Shown here: positions 14,060-20,687 of the stretch, piece after piece
Layout: every line of letters starts with the position of its first letter
Position numbering within the stretch: the stretch's first letter is position 1
Assembly (NCBI GenBank): GCA_946011705.1
Contig: CAMGCA010000005.1
Span: 1-20,726 of the forward strand
Direction: 5' to 3'
Origin: an uncultured Clostridia bacterium
GTDB taxonomy: Bacteria > Bacillota > Clostridia > Oscillospirales > Oscillospiraceae
Length of the DNA stretch: 20,726 bases
The notes under the pieces: model-generated
What the model was told of the DNA's origin: nothing
The model's input: only the letters and a program-made list of their open reading frames with translations
Database searches by the model: none
Position numbers and translations under genes: made by a program

Positions 14060-14088
14060 AAAAACCGGGAAGCAGCCGCTTCCCGGTT
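14060..14088 (-). terminator. Terminator of the glucokinase gene
   Basis: A perfect 11-bp stem (AACCGGGAAGC at 14063-14073, GCTTCCCGGTT at 14078-14088) with a 4-nt loop; on the minus strand it is followed by TTTTT. It lies 15 nt past the glucokinase stop codon. Confidence 0.9.
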
Positions 14089-14103
14089 CTTTCCTATGGA
14101 TTC

Positions 14104-15051
14104 TTACTTACCGAAGGCATCCAGCGCCAGCTTGAAGGCGCCGTAGGCGCCGGCGTCATTGCCCAGAGAGGCCAGGGTGAACCGGGCCTCGGATGCCGCG
14201 TGGAAAACGTACTTCTTAAAGTAGGGCACCACGCCGTCGATCAGCACCTGTCCTGCCTTGCTGACACCGCCGCCGATGACCACCACCTCGGGGTTCACCA
14301 CGGAGCAGACGTTGGCCAGGAACTCGCCCATGTAGCGGTAGACCTGATCCAGAATGGTGAGAGCTTCCTTGTCGCCGTCCTTGGCGGCGTCGAAGATATC
14401 CTTACAGGTCAGGTTTTCCGCACCCCGCAGGGTGCTGGGGGCGTCGGTTCCTTCCAGATGGCGCTTTGCCAGACGGACAATGCCGGTGGCGGAGCAGTAC
14501 TGCTCCACGCAGCCGTACTTGCCGCAGTTGCACTTCACCGTTTCATCCCGGTTCAGCACCAAATGGCCGATCTCCGCGCCGGAGCCGTGGGCACCGTGGA
14601 GCAGGTTTCCTTCCACCACGATGCCGCCGCCCACACCGGTGCCAAGGGTGACGAAGACCATGTTGTCGCAGCCCTGACCGCCGCCCTTCCAGAATTCGCC
14701 CAGGGCAGCCACATTGGCGTCGTTGCCCGCCTTCACAGGGAAGCCTGTGAGGGAGGACAGGGTGTCGGAGATATTGAACACACCCCAGCCCAGGTTGACG
14801 CACTTATTGACAACGCCCTTGGCGTTGACAGGGCCGGGAACGCCGATGCCGAGGCCCAGAATGTCGCCGGCGGGGATATTGTGCCGAGCCAGATAGTCTT
14901 TGACAGATGCCGCGATATCGGGCAGGATCTGACTGCCGCCGTCCACGGTGACGGTGGGAATTTCCCACTTGTCCAGCATTTTTCCGGTTTCATCGAAGTA
15001 AGCGATCTTGACGGTGGTGCCGCCCAGATCAATTCCAAAGCCGTATTTCAT
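14104..15051 (-). CDS. glcK: ROK-family glucokinase
   Basis: Phosphorylates glucose to glucose-6-phosphate in the cytosol. The 315-aa protein shows the ROK plan in order: ATP-binding phosphate loop GIDLGGTTVK (residues 6-15), catalytic Asp111 in GNDANVAALGE, LGTGVGGGIV (136-145), sugar-binding ExGH (Glu160, His163) and the ROK zinc motif CNCGKYGCVE (Cys174, Cys176, Cys181). There is no N-terminal helix-turn-helix, so this is a kinase rather than a ROK repressor. The length is normal for Firmicutes GlcK. ATG 15051 is preceded by AGGAGG. The gene is divergent from pgi, whose product uses glucose-6-phosphate, which supports the glucokinase call over fructokinase or another ROK sugar kinase. Confidence 0.93.
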   Translation of the reverse strand: MKYGFGIDLGGTTVKIAYFDETGKMLDKWEIPTVTVDGGSQILPDIAASVKDYLARHNIPAGDILGLGIGVPGPVNAKGVVNKCVNLGWGVFNISDTLSSLTGFPVKAGNDANVAALGEFWKGGGQGCDNMVFVTLGTGVGGGIVVEGNLLHGAHGSGAEIGHLVLNRDETVKCNCGKYGCVEQYCSATGIVRLAKRHLEGTDAPSTLRGAENLTCKDIFDAAKDGDKEALTILDQVYRYMGEFLANVCSVVNPEVVVIGGGVSKAGQVLIDGVVPYFKKYVFHAASEARFTLASLGNDAGAYGAFKLALDAFGK

Positions 15052-15086
15052 AGGTGGAGCCTCCTGATTCTTTTTTAGATACCTCC

Positions 15087-15092
15087 ATTATA
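15087..15092 (-). promoter_or_regulatory. Probable -10 box for glucokinase
   Basis: TATAAT on the minus strand (15092-15087), 35 nt before the start codon. The -35 region at the right distance (CTGGCA/TGGCAT) is weak. Confidence 0.55.
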
Positions 15093-15228
15093 CATATCCT
15101 CATAAAAAATGCCAGTCCATTAATGAAAAAAACATTGGAATCTGCATAACATTGCGGCACTCCAAATTCCACTTTGCCATATTGCCGGCCTTACACAATC
15201 GAAAGCACGGGATTTTTTGTGAAAAGGC

Positions 15229-15257
15229 TTGCGTTTGCGGCGGTTTTGCTGTACCAT
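15229..15257 (+). promoter_or_regulatory. Probable promoter of pgi
   Basis: TTGCGT (15229-15234), a 17-nt spacer and TACCAT (15252-15257), 36 nt before the pgi start. Both boxes differ from consensus, so this is tentative. Confidence 0.45.
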
Positions 15258-15293
15258 ATAGAGGTACTTTCAGAAAGGACGTGTCCCAATTAC

Positions 15294-16598
15294 ATGATTA
15301 CAGTTGATATCTCCAACGTGTGGGGCCAGCTGACGCTGGCAGACCTGTTGGCGATAGAACAAGAGGTTGCCGATGCCCATGCCGCGCTGGCTGACGGCAC
15401 TGGCGAGGGCAGCGAATATCTGGGCTGGCTGAACCTGCCTGTGCGGGAGGCCACTGACGAAATGAAACGCATCCAGGCCGCGGCAAAAAAGATCCGCGAG
15501 AGCTCCGATGTGTTCGTGGTAGTCGGTATCGGCGGCTCCTACCTTGGACCCCGGGCTGCCATCGAGCTGCTGCAGGGCCCCAACCACAACATCGGCAAGG
15601 GAAAGGGAAACCCTCAGGTTTTTTTCGCGGGCAACGGCCTGAGCACCCGTCACTGGAACGAGCTGTGTCGTTTGCTGGAGGATAAGGATTTTTCCATCGC
15701 GATCATCAGCAAGTCCGGTACCACCACCGAGCCTGCTATCGCCACCCGTGCCCTGCGCTGGATGCTGGAGCGCAAATATGGCACCGATGGCGCCAGAGAC
15801 CGGATTTTCGCCATCACGGATCCCTGCAAGGGTGCTCTGCGGCAGATGGCTGCCGAGGAGGGTTGGGAGACCTTTGTGATCCCGCCCAATGTGGGCGGCC
15901 GTTTCTCCGTGCTGACAGCCGTGGGACTGCTGCCTCTGGCGGTTGCCGGCATCGACATTCTGGAGCTGATAAACGGCGCCGCGGACGCCAAGGAAAGCTA
16001 CGACCTGCGCTCCTTTGAAAACCCCGTCTGGCAGTATGCCGCCGTGAGAAACCTTTTGTATCGAAGCGGCAAGGCTGTGGAAATCTTCACATCCTTTGAA
16101 CCGGGCTTCAGAATGTTCGGTTCCTGGTGGCAGCAGCTCTTCGGCGAGTCTGAGGGTAAGGACGGCAGGGGCATCTTCCCCGTCACCGCGGAGTTTACCG
16201 CTGACCTGCACTCCCTGGGCCAGATGATCCAGGCCGGTGAGCGGAACATCTTCGAGACCATGGTTCGCTTCGATGCCCCCGAACAGAAATACACCATCGG
16301 CGGCGAGTGGAAGAATCTGGATGGTCTAAACTATCTGGAGGGGAAAACCCTGGATTTCGTGGATGAAACGGCCTATCTCGGAACTGTGGCGGCTCATGTG
16401 GACGGCGGCGTGCCCGTGATCACCATGGACTGCGGCGAGCTGAACCCCCGGAAGGTGGGGGAACTGTTCTACTTCCTGGAGCTGTGCTGCGGCGTATCCG
16501 CCTACATCCTGGGGGTCAACCCCTTCAACCAGCCCGGCGTGGAGATGTACAAGCGCAATATGTTCCAGCTGCTGGGTAAGCCCGGATACGACCGATAA
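15294..16598 (+). CDS. pgi: Glucose-6-phosphate isomerase
   Basis: Interconverts glucose-6-phosphate and fructose-6-phosphate in glycolysis and gluconeogenesis. The 434-aa protein has all landmark blocks: VVGIGGSYLGPRAAIELL (residues 77-94), SKSGTTTEPAIATR (139-152), PPNVGGRFSVLTAVGLLP (197-214), GESEGKDGRGIFPVTAEFTADLHSLGQ (284-310, with the catalytic Glu region) and NPFNQPGVEMYKRNMF near the C-terminus with the conserved Lys. The size fits the short Firmicutes form. I start at ATG 15294 because family similarity begins at MITVDISNVWG; the ribosome site AAAGGA lies rather far (about 14 nt) upstream. The divergent glucokinase feeds this enzyme, so the pair is a glucose-entry module. A weak hairpin (TTCCC/GGGAA near 16615) follows. 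Confidence 0.96.
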   Translation: MITVDISNVWGQLTLADLLAIEQEVADAHAALADGTGEGSEYLGWLNLPVREATDEMKRIQAAAKKIRESSDVFVVVGIGGSYLGPRAAIELLQGPNHNIGKGKGNPQVFFAGNGLSTRHWNELCRLLEDKDFSIAIISKSGTTTEPAIATRALRWMLERKYGTDGARDRIFAITDPCKGALRQMAAEEGWETFVIPPNVGGRFSVLTAVGLLPLAVAGIDILELINGAADAKESYDLRSFENPVWQYAAVRNLLYRSGKAVEIFTSFEPGFRMFGSWWQQLFGESEGKDGRGIFPVTAEFTADLHSLGQMIQAGERNIFETMVRFDAPEQKYTIGGEWKNLDGLNYLEGKTLDFVDETAYLGTVAAHVDGGVPVITMDCGELNPRKVGELFYFLELCCGVSAYILGVNPFNQPGVEMYKRNMFQLLGKPGYDR

Positions 16599-16641
16599 AA
16601 ATCATCCGGGGAATTCCCTTGGGAAAAATGTAAAATAGTAG

Positions 16642-16670
16642 TTGCAAATTTCTCCGATAACTGGTAGAAT
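16642..16670 (+). promoter_or_regulatory. Extended -10 promoter of the P-loop protein gene
   Basis: TTGCAA (16642-16647), a 17-nt spacer and TAGAAT (16665-16670) preceded by TGG. The leader is about 30 nt and ends in GGAGG. Confidence 0.85.
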
Positions 16671-16708
16671 GTGCATAAGCCAAAAATAAAGGCAAGGAGG
16701 ACATTCCT

Positions 16709-17116
16709 ATGATTCATGTTATTATGGGCCTGAAGGGCTCCGGCAAAACAAAGAAGATGATCGACGCCATCAACGGCGCGGTGGCTGAGGCTCACGGCGA
16801 TGTGGTCTGCATCGAGTACGGCAGGAAGCTGACCTACGATCTTTCTTATAAGGTTCGTCTGGTGGACTCCAAGGAGTATGGCATTTGCAGCAGTGAGATG
16901 CTCAAGGGCTTCCTGAGCGGCCTGCATGCCGGCAACTTCGACATCACCAACGTCTTTATCGACAACCTGTACAAGACCATCGGCACCGATCTGGCTGCCG
17001 CTGAGGACTTTGTGACATGGTGCGCCAAGTTTGCCGCTGATAACAGCATGGAGATCACTATTACCATCTCCGAGGATCCCGCTAAGGCCAGTGATGGCAT
17101 GAAGCAGTATCTGTAA
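16709..17116 (+). CDS. Small P-loop NTPase-like protein of unknown function
   Basis: A 135-aa soluble protein. A Walker A motif GLKGSGKT (residues 7-14) directly follows the first beta strand (MIHVIM), and a Walker B-like hydrophobic strand ending in Asp, NVFIDN (Asp85), comes at the expected distance, with a further strand EITITISED (115-123). It is therefore a minimal P-loop fold, shorter than most NTPases and lacking additional recognisable domains. I cannot assign a function. AAGGAGG sits 8 nt before the ATG. It has its own good promoter and a strong terminator, so it is a monocistronic, probably well expressed gene between pgi and the repeat region. The C-terminal KASDGMKQYL shows no localisation signal. 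Confidence 0.85.
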   Translation: MIHVIMGLKGSGKTKKMIDAINGAVAEAHGDVVCIEYGRKLTYDLSYKVRLVDSKEYGICSSEMLKGFLSGLHAGNFDITNVFIDNLYKTIGTDLAAAEDFVTWCAKFAADNSMEITITISEDPAKASDGMKQYL

Positions 17117-17131
17117 TCGACTACATCTTTT

Positions 17132-17162
17132 CCGCCGCAGCGAAAGCTGCGGCGGCTTTTTT
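17132..17162 (+). terminator. Terminator of the P-loop protein gene
   Basis: A perfect 10-bp stem (CCGCCGCAGC at 17132-17141, GCTGCGGCGG at 17146-17155) with a GAAA tetraloop and a six-T tail, 15 nt after the stop codon. Confidence 0.95.
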
Positions 17163-17186
17163 GCGCAGGGAATCTCTGACGGAATA

Positions 17187-17210
17187 AAACGAAAGGGGCT
17201 GTCTCACGAA
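17187..17210 (+). repeat. Left outer flank of repeat copy 2
   Basis: Contains GGGGCTGTCTCAC in the same orientation as 8659-8683, although the adjacent core (17250-17378) is reversed relative to copy 1. With the right flank tttgcagcccttttg (about 17386-17400) it forms a short imperfect outer inverted repeat (AAAGGGGCTG/CAGCCCTTTT). Confidence 0.7.
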
Positions 17211-17249
17211 GAAAACGTTTCGTCAATTTGTACAGGGGGAAAGCAAAAC

Positions 17250-17378
17250 TGTCATTCCGAGCCAGTGCGCTTTACTGGCGTGGGAATCCGTTCTCCTTAA
17301 AAATGTCAGAAATCTGAGCATTTCAAGGGGCATACGGATTGCCGCACCAGTGGCATCGGTCACTGGTGCGCAATGACA
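17250..17378 (-). repeat. MITE-like element, copy 2 (reversed core)
   Basis: This is the reverse complement of the 8709-8838 core with only about ten differences, most of them near the ends (for example TGTCATTCCGA here against TGTCATTGCGA). Its interior, from the ...GGCAATCCG block to ...AAGCGCACTGG, appears identical. The 443-nt gap 17117-17559 holds only this element, the terminator and the 17409-17572 element. Confidence 0.88.
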
Positions 17379-17408
17379 TTTTTCTTTTGCAGCCCTTTTG
17401 TTATTCTA

Positions 17409-17572
17409 AGGAAACTCTGATTAAATCGGCAAGAGCTGGCGGCAGAAGATTTTGGCTCAGCCGAAAGTTCTGAAAGTGGAGGAATACTGTATGTATTTCC
17501 CACTTTCAGAACTGAACGGGTGGGGCAAAAGATTCGCCGACCAGCCGCAGACGATTTATTCAGAGGTTCCCT
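17409..17572. repeat. MITE-like element with long internal hairpin
   Basis: The terminal inverted repeats are AGGAAACTCTGATTAAATCG (17409-17428) and, inverted with two mismatches, 17552-17572. Inside, AGTTCTGAAAGTGG (17466-17479) pairs perfectly with 17500-17513. There is no coding potential. The right end overlaps the last codons and stop of the S51 peptidase gene. Confidence 0.8.
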
Positions 17573-18297
17573 AATTCCTCCATATCCAGCACATCCCCGT
17601 TTTGGGTCAGCTGTTCCAGAATACCGTCTTGCAGGCGGTAGCCCTCGCCGCACAGGAGCAGCCCATCTTCATCCTGATAGAAGTAGCTTCCATCGGGCAG
17701 GACGAAGAAGGTATTTCCCATGCTGTCGGCATAGGTGATGTCCTCAAAGAGCCGCAGACCGTCCAGAATGTTATCCTTGACCTTCTGGTAGTGGGGCAGG
17801 ATGTTCACATCGGTGAGACCCAGACCCTCTGCCCACCGGGGAAAGTCCGGGCTGGACTCGCCTTCCTCCTCGGGCTGGACGTAAACAACATCCGCGCAGT
17901 TCATGCTGCCGGCGCTGATGCCCACCACCACGCCGTCAAAGCCTTGGAGCAGCTCCCGCAGGCCGATGTCCTGAAAGAAGGCGTTCTGGGTGGGGACGTG
18001 TCCGCCGGACAGGAGAATCAAATCACTGCCCGCAATCAAAGCTTCCGCATCTCCCGCATTGAAACCGTCCAGAATGTGGTAGGACTGGAAGGGCATTCCT
18101 GCCTCACTGAATGCGCCGGTGGTGTCCGCGGCGAAGCGGCAGGTATCCTCCCGGCTGCCCGGGTCGGCGGCAATGAACAGCGCCCGGGGGCAAGGGGGGA
18201 GCACCGCCCGGATGCGGTCGATAAATTCGTTGTCATTGCTTAAGATCGCCCGGTCAGCGTCACCCACATAGGGGCTGCTGGTAACAAACAAAACCAT
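17560..18297 (-). CDS. Peptidase family S51 (dipeptidase E/cyanophycinase-like)
   Basis: A 245-aa cytosolic serine peptidase of the class I glutamine-amidotransferase-like fold. The nucleophile elbow GISAG (residues 126-130, Ser128), the preceding LLSGGHVPTQN (95-105) and NILPHYQ (His169 candidate) are the S51 hallmarks. PepE-like members cut Asp-X dipeptides; the exact substrate here is unknown. ATG 18297 starts 3 nt after the stop of the pseudouridine synthase gene, and its ribosome site AAAAGGAG lies within that gene's end, so translation is probably coupled. The 3' end is unusual: the final codons (G-N-L) and the TGA stop lie inside the terminal repeat of the 17409-17572 element, which suggests the original C-terminus was replaced. 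Confidence 0.88.
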   Translation of the reverse strand: MVLFVTSSPYVGDADRAILSNDNEFIDRIRAVLPPCPRALFIAADPGSREDTCRFAADTTGAFSEAGMPFQSYHILDGFNAGDAEALIAGSDLILLSGGHVPTQNAFFQDIGLRELLQGFDGVVVGISAGSMNCADVVYVQPEEEGESSPDFPRWAEGLGLTDVNILPHYQKVKDNILDGLRLFEDITYADSMGNTFFVLPDGSYFYQDEDGLLLCGEGYRLQDGILEQLTQNGDVLDMEELGNL

Positions 18298-18300
18298 GGG

Positions 18301-19278
18301 TTATTTCTCCTTTTGAATGGTAAAACCTGGAAAATACTCCTCTACAAAGTCTACCTTTTCCACCTGAAAGGATTTGCCGTTCAGATTTACAAGAGAACCG
18401 GCGTAGGTGGTAAAACAGAATGTAATCTTGTAGGAGTACAGGGCCTGATAATTGCGATCAAAGCGTTTGTCCAGCTTGCCGTACTTGCCGTCTCCCAGCA
18501 GGGGGTGTCCGGCGTGGGCGAACTGGGCGCGGATCTGGTGTGTTCTGCCGGTGATCAGCTCGCACTCAACGAGAGAAAGACCGTTCCGGCTGGTAAGGGT
18601 ACGGTAGTTGGTCTGGCAGGTTTTGGCCCCGGTCTGGGGGCTGTCGGTGACGAAGACCCGGTTCTTTTTCGCGTCCTTGAACAGATACCCCTTTAACTGC
18701 CCGTCCTTGGGCTTTGGCGTGCCCTCCACAATGGCGAGGTACCGCTTGTCCAGCTCCCGATCCTTGATTTTCTGGTTCATGACCCGCAGAGCTTCGGCAG
18801 TCTTCGCCGCGATGACGATGCCGCCGGTGTTCCGGTCAATGCGGTTGCACAGGGCGGGGGTGAAGGCGTTTTCCTCCCTTGGCCGCCATTCCCGCTTCTG
18901 ATAGAGGTAGGACTGGATGTGGTCAATGAGGGTTCTGCCGTACTCCGCCCCGTCGTGGGGGTGCACCGCAAGGCCGGGGCGTTTGTCCACCAGCAGAATA
19001 TTCTCGTCCTCGTAGACGATGTTCAGCTTTGGGGAGGCTACCGTCAGGTAGGCGTTGTCCTCCCGGGGCTTGTCGAAAAACTCGTCGTTGATATACAGCT
19101 GCAAAACGTCCCCGGCGTTTAACCGGGTGTCCCGGTCGATGCGCTTTCCGTTACACTTGATGCGCTTGAGCCGGATGTATTTCTGGGCCAGGGAGGCGGG
19201 AAGCAGGGGGACAGCCTTGGCAAGAAAGCGGTCTAAGCGCTGCCCCGCGTCATTTGGGCCGATGGTTAATTCCTTCAT
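18301..19278 (-). CDS. RluA-family RNA pseudouridine synthase
   Basis: Converts specific uridines of rRNA or tRNA into pseudouridine. The 325-aa protein has an N-terminal S4 RNA-binding domain (about residues 10-65: LDRFLAKAVPLLPASLAQKYIRLKRIKCNGKRI) and the RluA catalytic domain. The catalytic loop reads CNRIDRNTGG (Asp148) in place of the commoner HRLDxxTSG, and the motif GRTHQIRAQFAHAGHPLLGDGKYG is intact. The target position cannot be read from sequence; RluC/RluD-like is the nearest general description. The ATG at 19278 shares its A with the TGA stop of hprK (TGATG), implying coupled translation within the hprK operon. Confidence 0.93.
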   Translation of the reverse strand: MKELTIGPNDAGQRLDRFLAKAVPLLPASLAQKYIRLKRIKCNGKRIDRDTRLNAGDVLQLYINDEFFDKPREDNAYLTVASPKLNIVYEDENILLVDKRPGLAVHPHDGAEYGRTLIDHIQSYLYQKREWRPREENAFTPALCNRIDRNTGGIVIAAKTAEALRVMNQKIKDRELDKRYLAIVEGTPKPKDGQLKGYLFKDAKKNRVFVTDSPQTGAKTCQTNYRTLTSRNGLSLVECELITGRTHQIRAQFAHAGHPLLGDGKYGKLDKRFDRNYQALYSYKITFCFTTYAGSLVNLNGKSFQVEKVDFVEEYFPGFTIQKEK

Positions 19279-20222
19279 CAGATTTTTCCTATATTCTCGT
19301 CAAAGTGGCGGTTGATCTGCTCCGTAAAATCCAGAGCGGCGTTGTAGCCCATCTTTTTCTGACGGTTGTTCATGGCGGCAACCTCCAGAATCACGGCTAA
19401 GTTACGTCCGGGAGTGATGGGGATGGTGTTCATGGGCACCTTGACCCCCAGAATCTCCGTGTAGTGCTCCTCAAGCCCTAATCGGTCGTAGGCCTCCAGG
19501 GTGTTCCAGGGCACAATGTTCATCACCAGGTTGATCTCGTTTTCCAGCTTGACGGAGCCCATACCGAAGAGCTTGGCCACATTGATGATGCCGATGCCCC
19601 GCAGCTCTACATAGTTGCGGATGAGGGCGGGGGCAGTGCCCATGAGGGTGCCGGCGGAAACCTTGCGGATTTCCACCGCGTCGTCGGCGATGAGCCGATG
19701 TCCACGCTTGAGAAGCTCCACGGCGCACTCGGATTTGCCGATGCCGCTGTCGCCGGTGAGGAGGATACCCTCGCCGTAGACCTCCACCAGCACGCCGTGG
19801 CGGGTGACCCGGGGGGCCAGGGCGGTTTTCAGGTAGGCGATGATAGAGGAGACAATGGCGCTGGTGGGATCCTTGGAAAGCAGGATGGTGATATTATGCT
19901 TTTGGGCCATTTCCAGCATTTCCGGATGGGGCTGGATGCCCCGGGCAATGAGCAGGGCTGGGAACTTGTAGGAAAACAGTCGGTCAAAGATGGCGCTACG
20001 GTTGGCGGGGGTCAGCTTTCCGACGTAGCTCATCTCTACGTTGCCCATGACCTGAAGACGCATAGGCTCGTAGTGGTCGAAGAAGCCCGCCAGCTGCAGT
20101 CCCGGGCGGGATACATCCTCCACCGTAATGCGGATGGAAGCGTAGTCCGAGGAGGCGTAGGCAATTTCCAGCTGGAATTCCTCCACCAGTGTTTTCAGTG
20201 GTACGGAATAGGTATCGATCAT
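19278..20222 (-). CDS. hprK: HPr kinase/phosphorylase
   Basis: Phosphorylates and dephosphorylates Ser46 of HPr (and Crh where present), controlling carbon catabolite repression and PTS uptake in Firmicutes. The 314-aa product has the normal two-domain plan: an N-terminal MurF-like domain (about 1-130) and a C-terminal kinase domain with Walker A GDSGIGKS (157-164), HRLIADDAVEI (175-185, catalytic Asp region) and the HprK signature VELRGIGIINVAKLFG (205-220). The length is typical. The ATG at 20222 follows GGGGTGG, and a near-consensus promoter precedes it. It is the first gene of a tight three-gene operon with the pseudouridine synthase and S51 peptidase. Its presence with glucokinase and pgi fits a sugar-fermenting organism. 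Confidence 0.97.
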   Translation of the reverse strand: MIDTYSVPLKTLVEEFQLEIAYASSDYASIRITVEDVSRPGLQLAGFFDHYEPMRLQVMGNVEMSYVGKLTPANRSAIFDRLFSYKFPALLIARGIQPHPEMLEMAQKHNITILLSKDPTSAIVSSIIAYLKTALAPRVTRHGVLVEVYGEGILLTGDSGIGKSECAVELLKRGHRLIADDAVEIRKVSAGTLMGTAPALIRNYVELRGIGIINVAKLFGMGSVKLENEINLVMNIVPWNTLEAYDRLGLEEHYTEILGVKVPMNTIPITPGRNLAVILEVAAMNNRQKKMGYNAALDFTEQINRHFDENIGKI

Positions 20223-20254
20223 GGTTCCACCCCAAATTGTTAATTCTTGGCTTC

Positions 20255-20283
20255 ATTATAGCCGCCTGGCGGTGGAATATCAA
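20255..20283 (-). promoter_or_regulatory. Promoter of the hprK operon
   Basis: On the minus strand: TTGATA (20283-20278), a 17-nt spacer, TATAAT (20260-20255), about 33 nt before the hprK start codon. Confidence 0.9.
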
Positions 20284-20321
20284 CCCATTTTCAAAAAATC
20301 GAAAAATTTTGAAAAAAGTGC

Positions 20322-20350
20322 TTGCATTTTTGGGAAAAGTCTGGTATCAT
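20322..20350 (+). promoter_or_regulatory. Extended -10 promoter of rpmB
   Basis: TTGCAT (20322-20327), a 17-nt spacer and TATCAT (20345-20350) preceded by TGG. It lies back to back with the hprK promoter across an A/T-rich stretch. Confidence 0.87.
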
Positions 20351-20411
20351 AGTCAAGCGCCTGTAGAGGGCGTAGTTTGTTGAGTAAACATCCGGATGGG
20401 AGGTGCAATAA

Positions 20412-20600
20412 ATGGCGAAATGTGATTTTTGTGGCAAGGGCGTAACCTTCGGTATCAAGGTCTCCCACTCCCACAGACGTTCCAATCGTGCATGGAAGCC
20501 CAACGTCAAGCGCGTTAAGGCTGTCGTGAACGGAACTCCCTGCCATGTGTACGCTTGTACCAGATGCCTCCGCTCCAATAAGGTCGAGCGCGCCATCTGA
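20412..20600 (+). CDS. rpmB: 50S ribosomal protein L28, zinc-binding form
   Basis: A component of the large ribosomal subunit. The 62-aa product is the usual short bacterial L28: MAKCDFCGKGVTFGIKVSHSHRRSNRAWKPNVKRV, with two CxxC pairs (Cys4/Cys7 and Cys49/Cys52), the zinc-ribbon form often paired with a Cys-less paralogue in genomes that respond to zinc shortage. The ATG at 20412 follows GGGAGGTG. It has its own promoter and terminator; the 60-nt leader shows no known ribosomal-protein autoregulatory fold that I recognise. Confidence 0.97.
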   Translation: MAKCDFCGKGVTFGIKVSHSHRRSNRAWKPNVKRVKAVVNGTPCHVYACTRCLRSNKVERAI

Positions 20601-20619
20601 TTTCCCTGGCATATAAAAT

Positions 20620-20647
20620 ACGCTGCTGATTTTCAGCAGCGTTTTTT
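20620..20647 (+). terminator. Terminator of rpmB
   Basis: An 8-bp stem CGCTGCTG/CAGCAGCG (20621-20628, 20634-20641) with a 5-nt loop, followed by TTTTTT. Confidence 0.93.
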
Positions 20648-20653
20648 ATTTGC

Positions 20654-20687
20654 GGCGAGTCGCCGCGGACAATGCGTTACGGACGCT
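20654..20687 (+). repeat. Unclassified short repeat, copy B
   Basis: The palindrome GGCGAGTCGCC (20654-20664) is followed by GCGGACAATGCGTTAC and GGACGCT. It matches 13884-13917 at 30 of 34 positions. The sequence continues to the window edge without a recognisable gene. Confidence 0.65.

Noticed and set aside
14200..15078. Plus-strand open frame (292 aa) opposite the glucokinase gene
   Set aside because: The ROK motifs and the ribosome site are on the minus strand; this is a shadow frame.
17205..17222. Cre-like sequence GAAAACGTTTCG near the P-loop gene
   Set aside because: It resembles a catabolite-response site only partly, lies downstream of a terminator inside repeat flank and is not near a promoter.
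8709..17572. Insertion sequence or integrative element
   Set aside because: Terminal inverted repeats occur, but there is no transposase, integrase or recombinase gene in the window, so only non-autonomous repeats are claimed.
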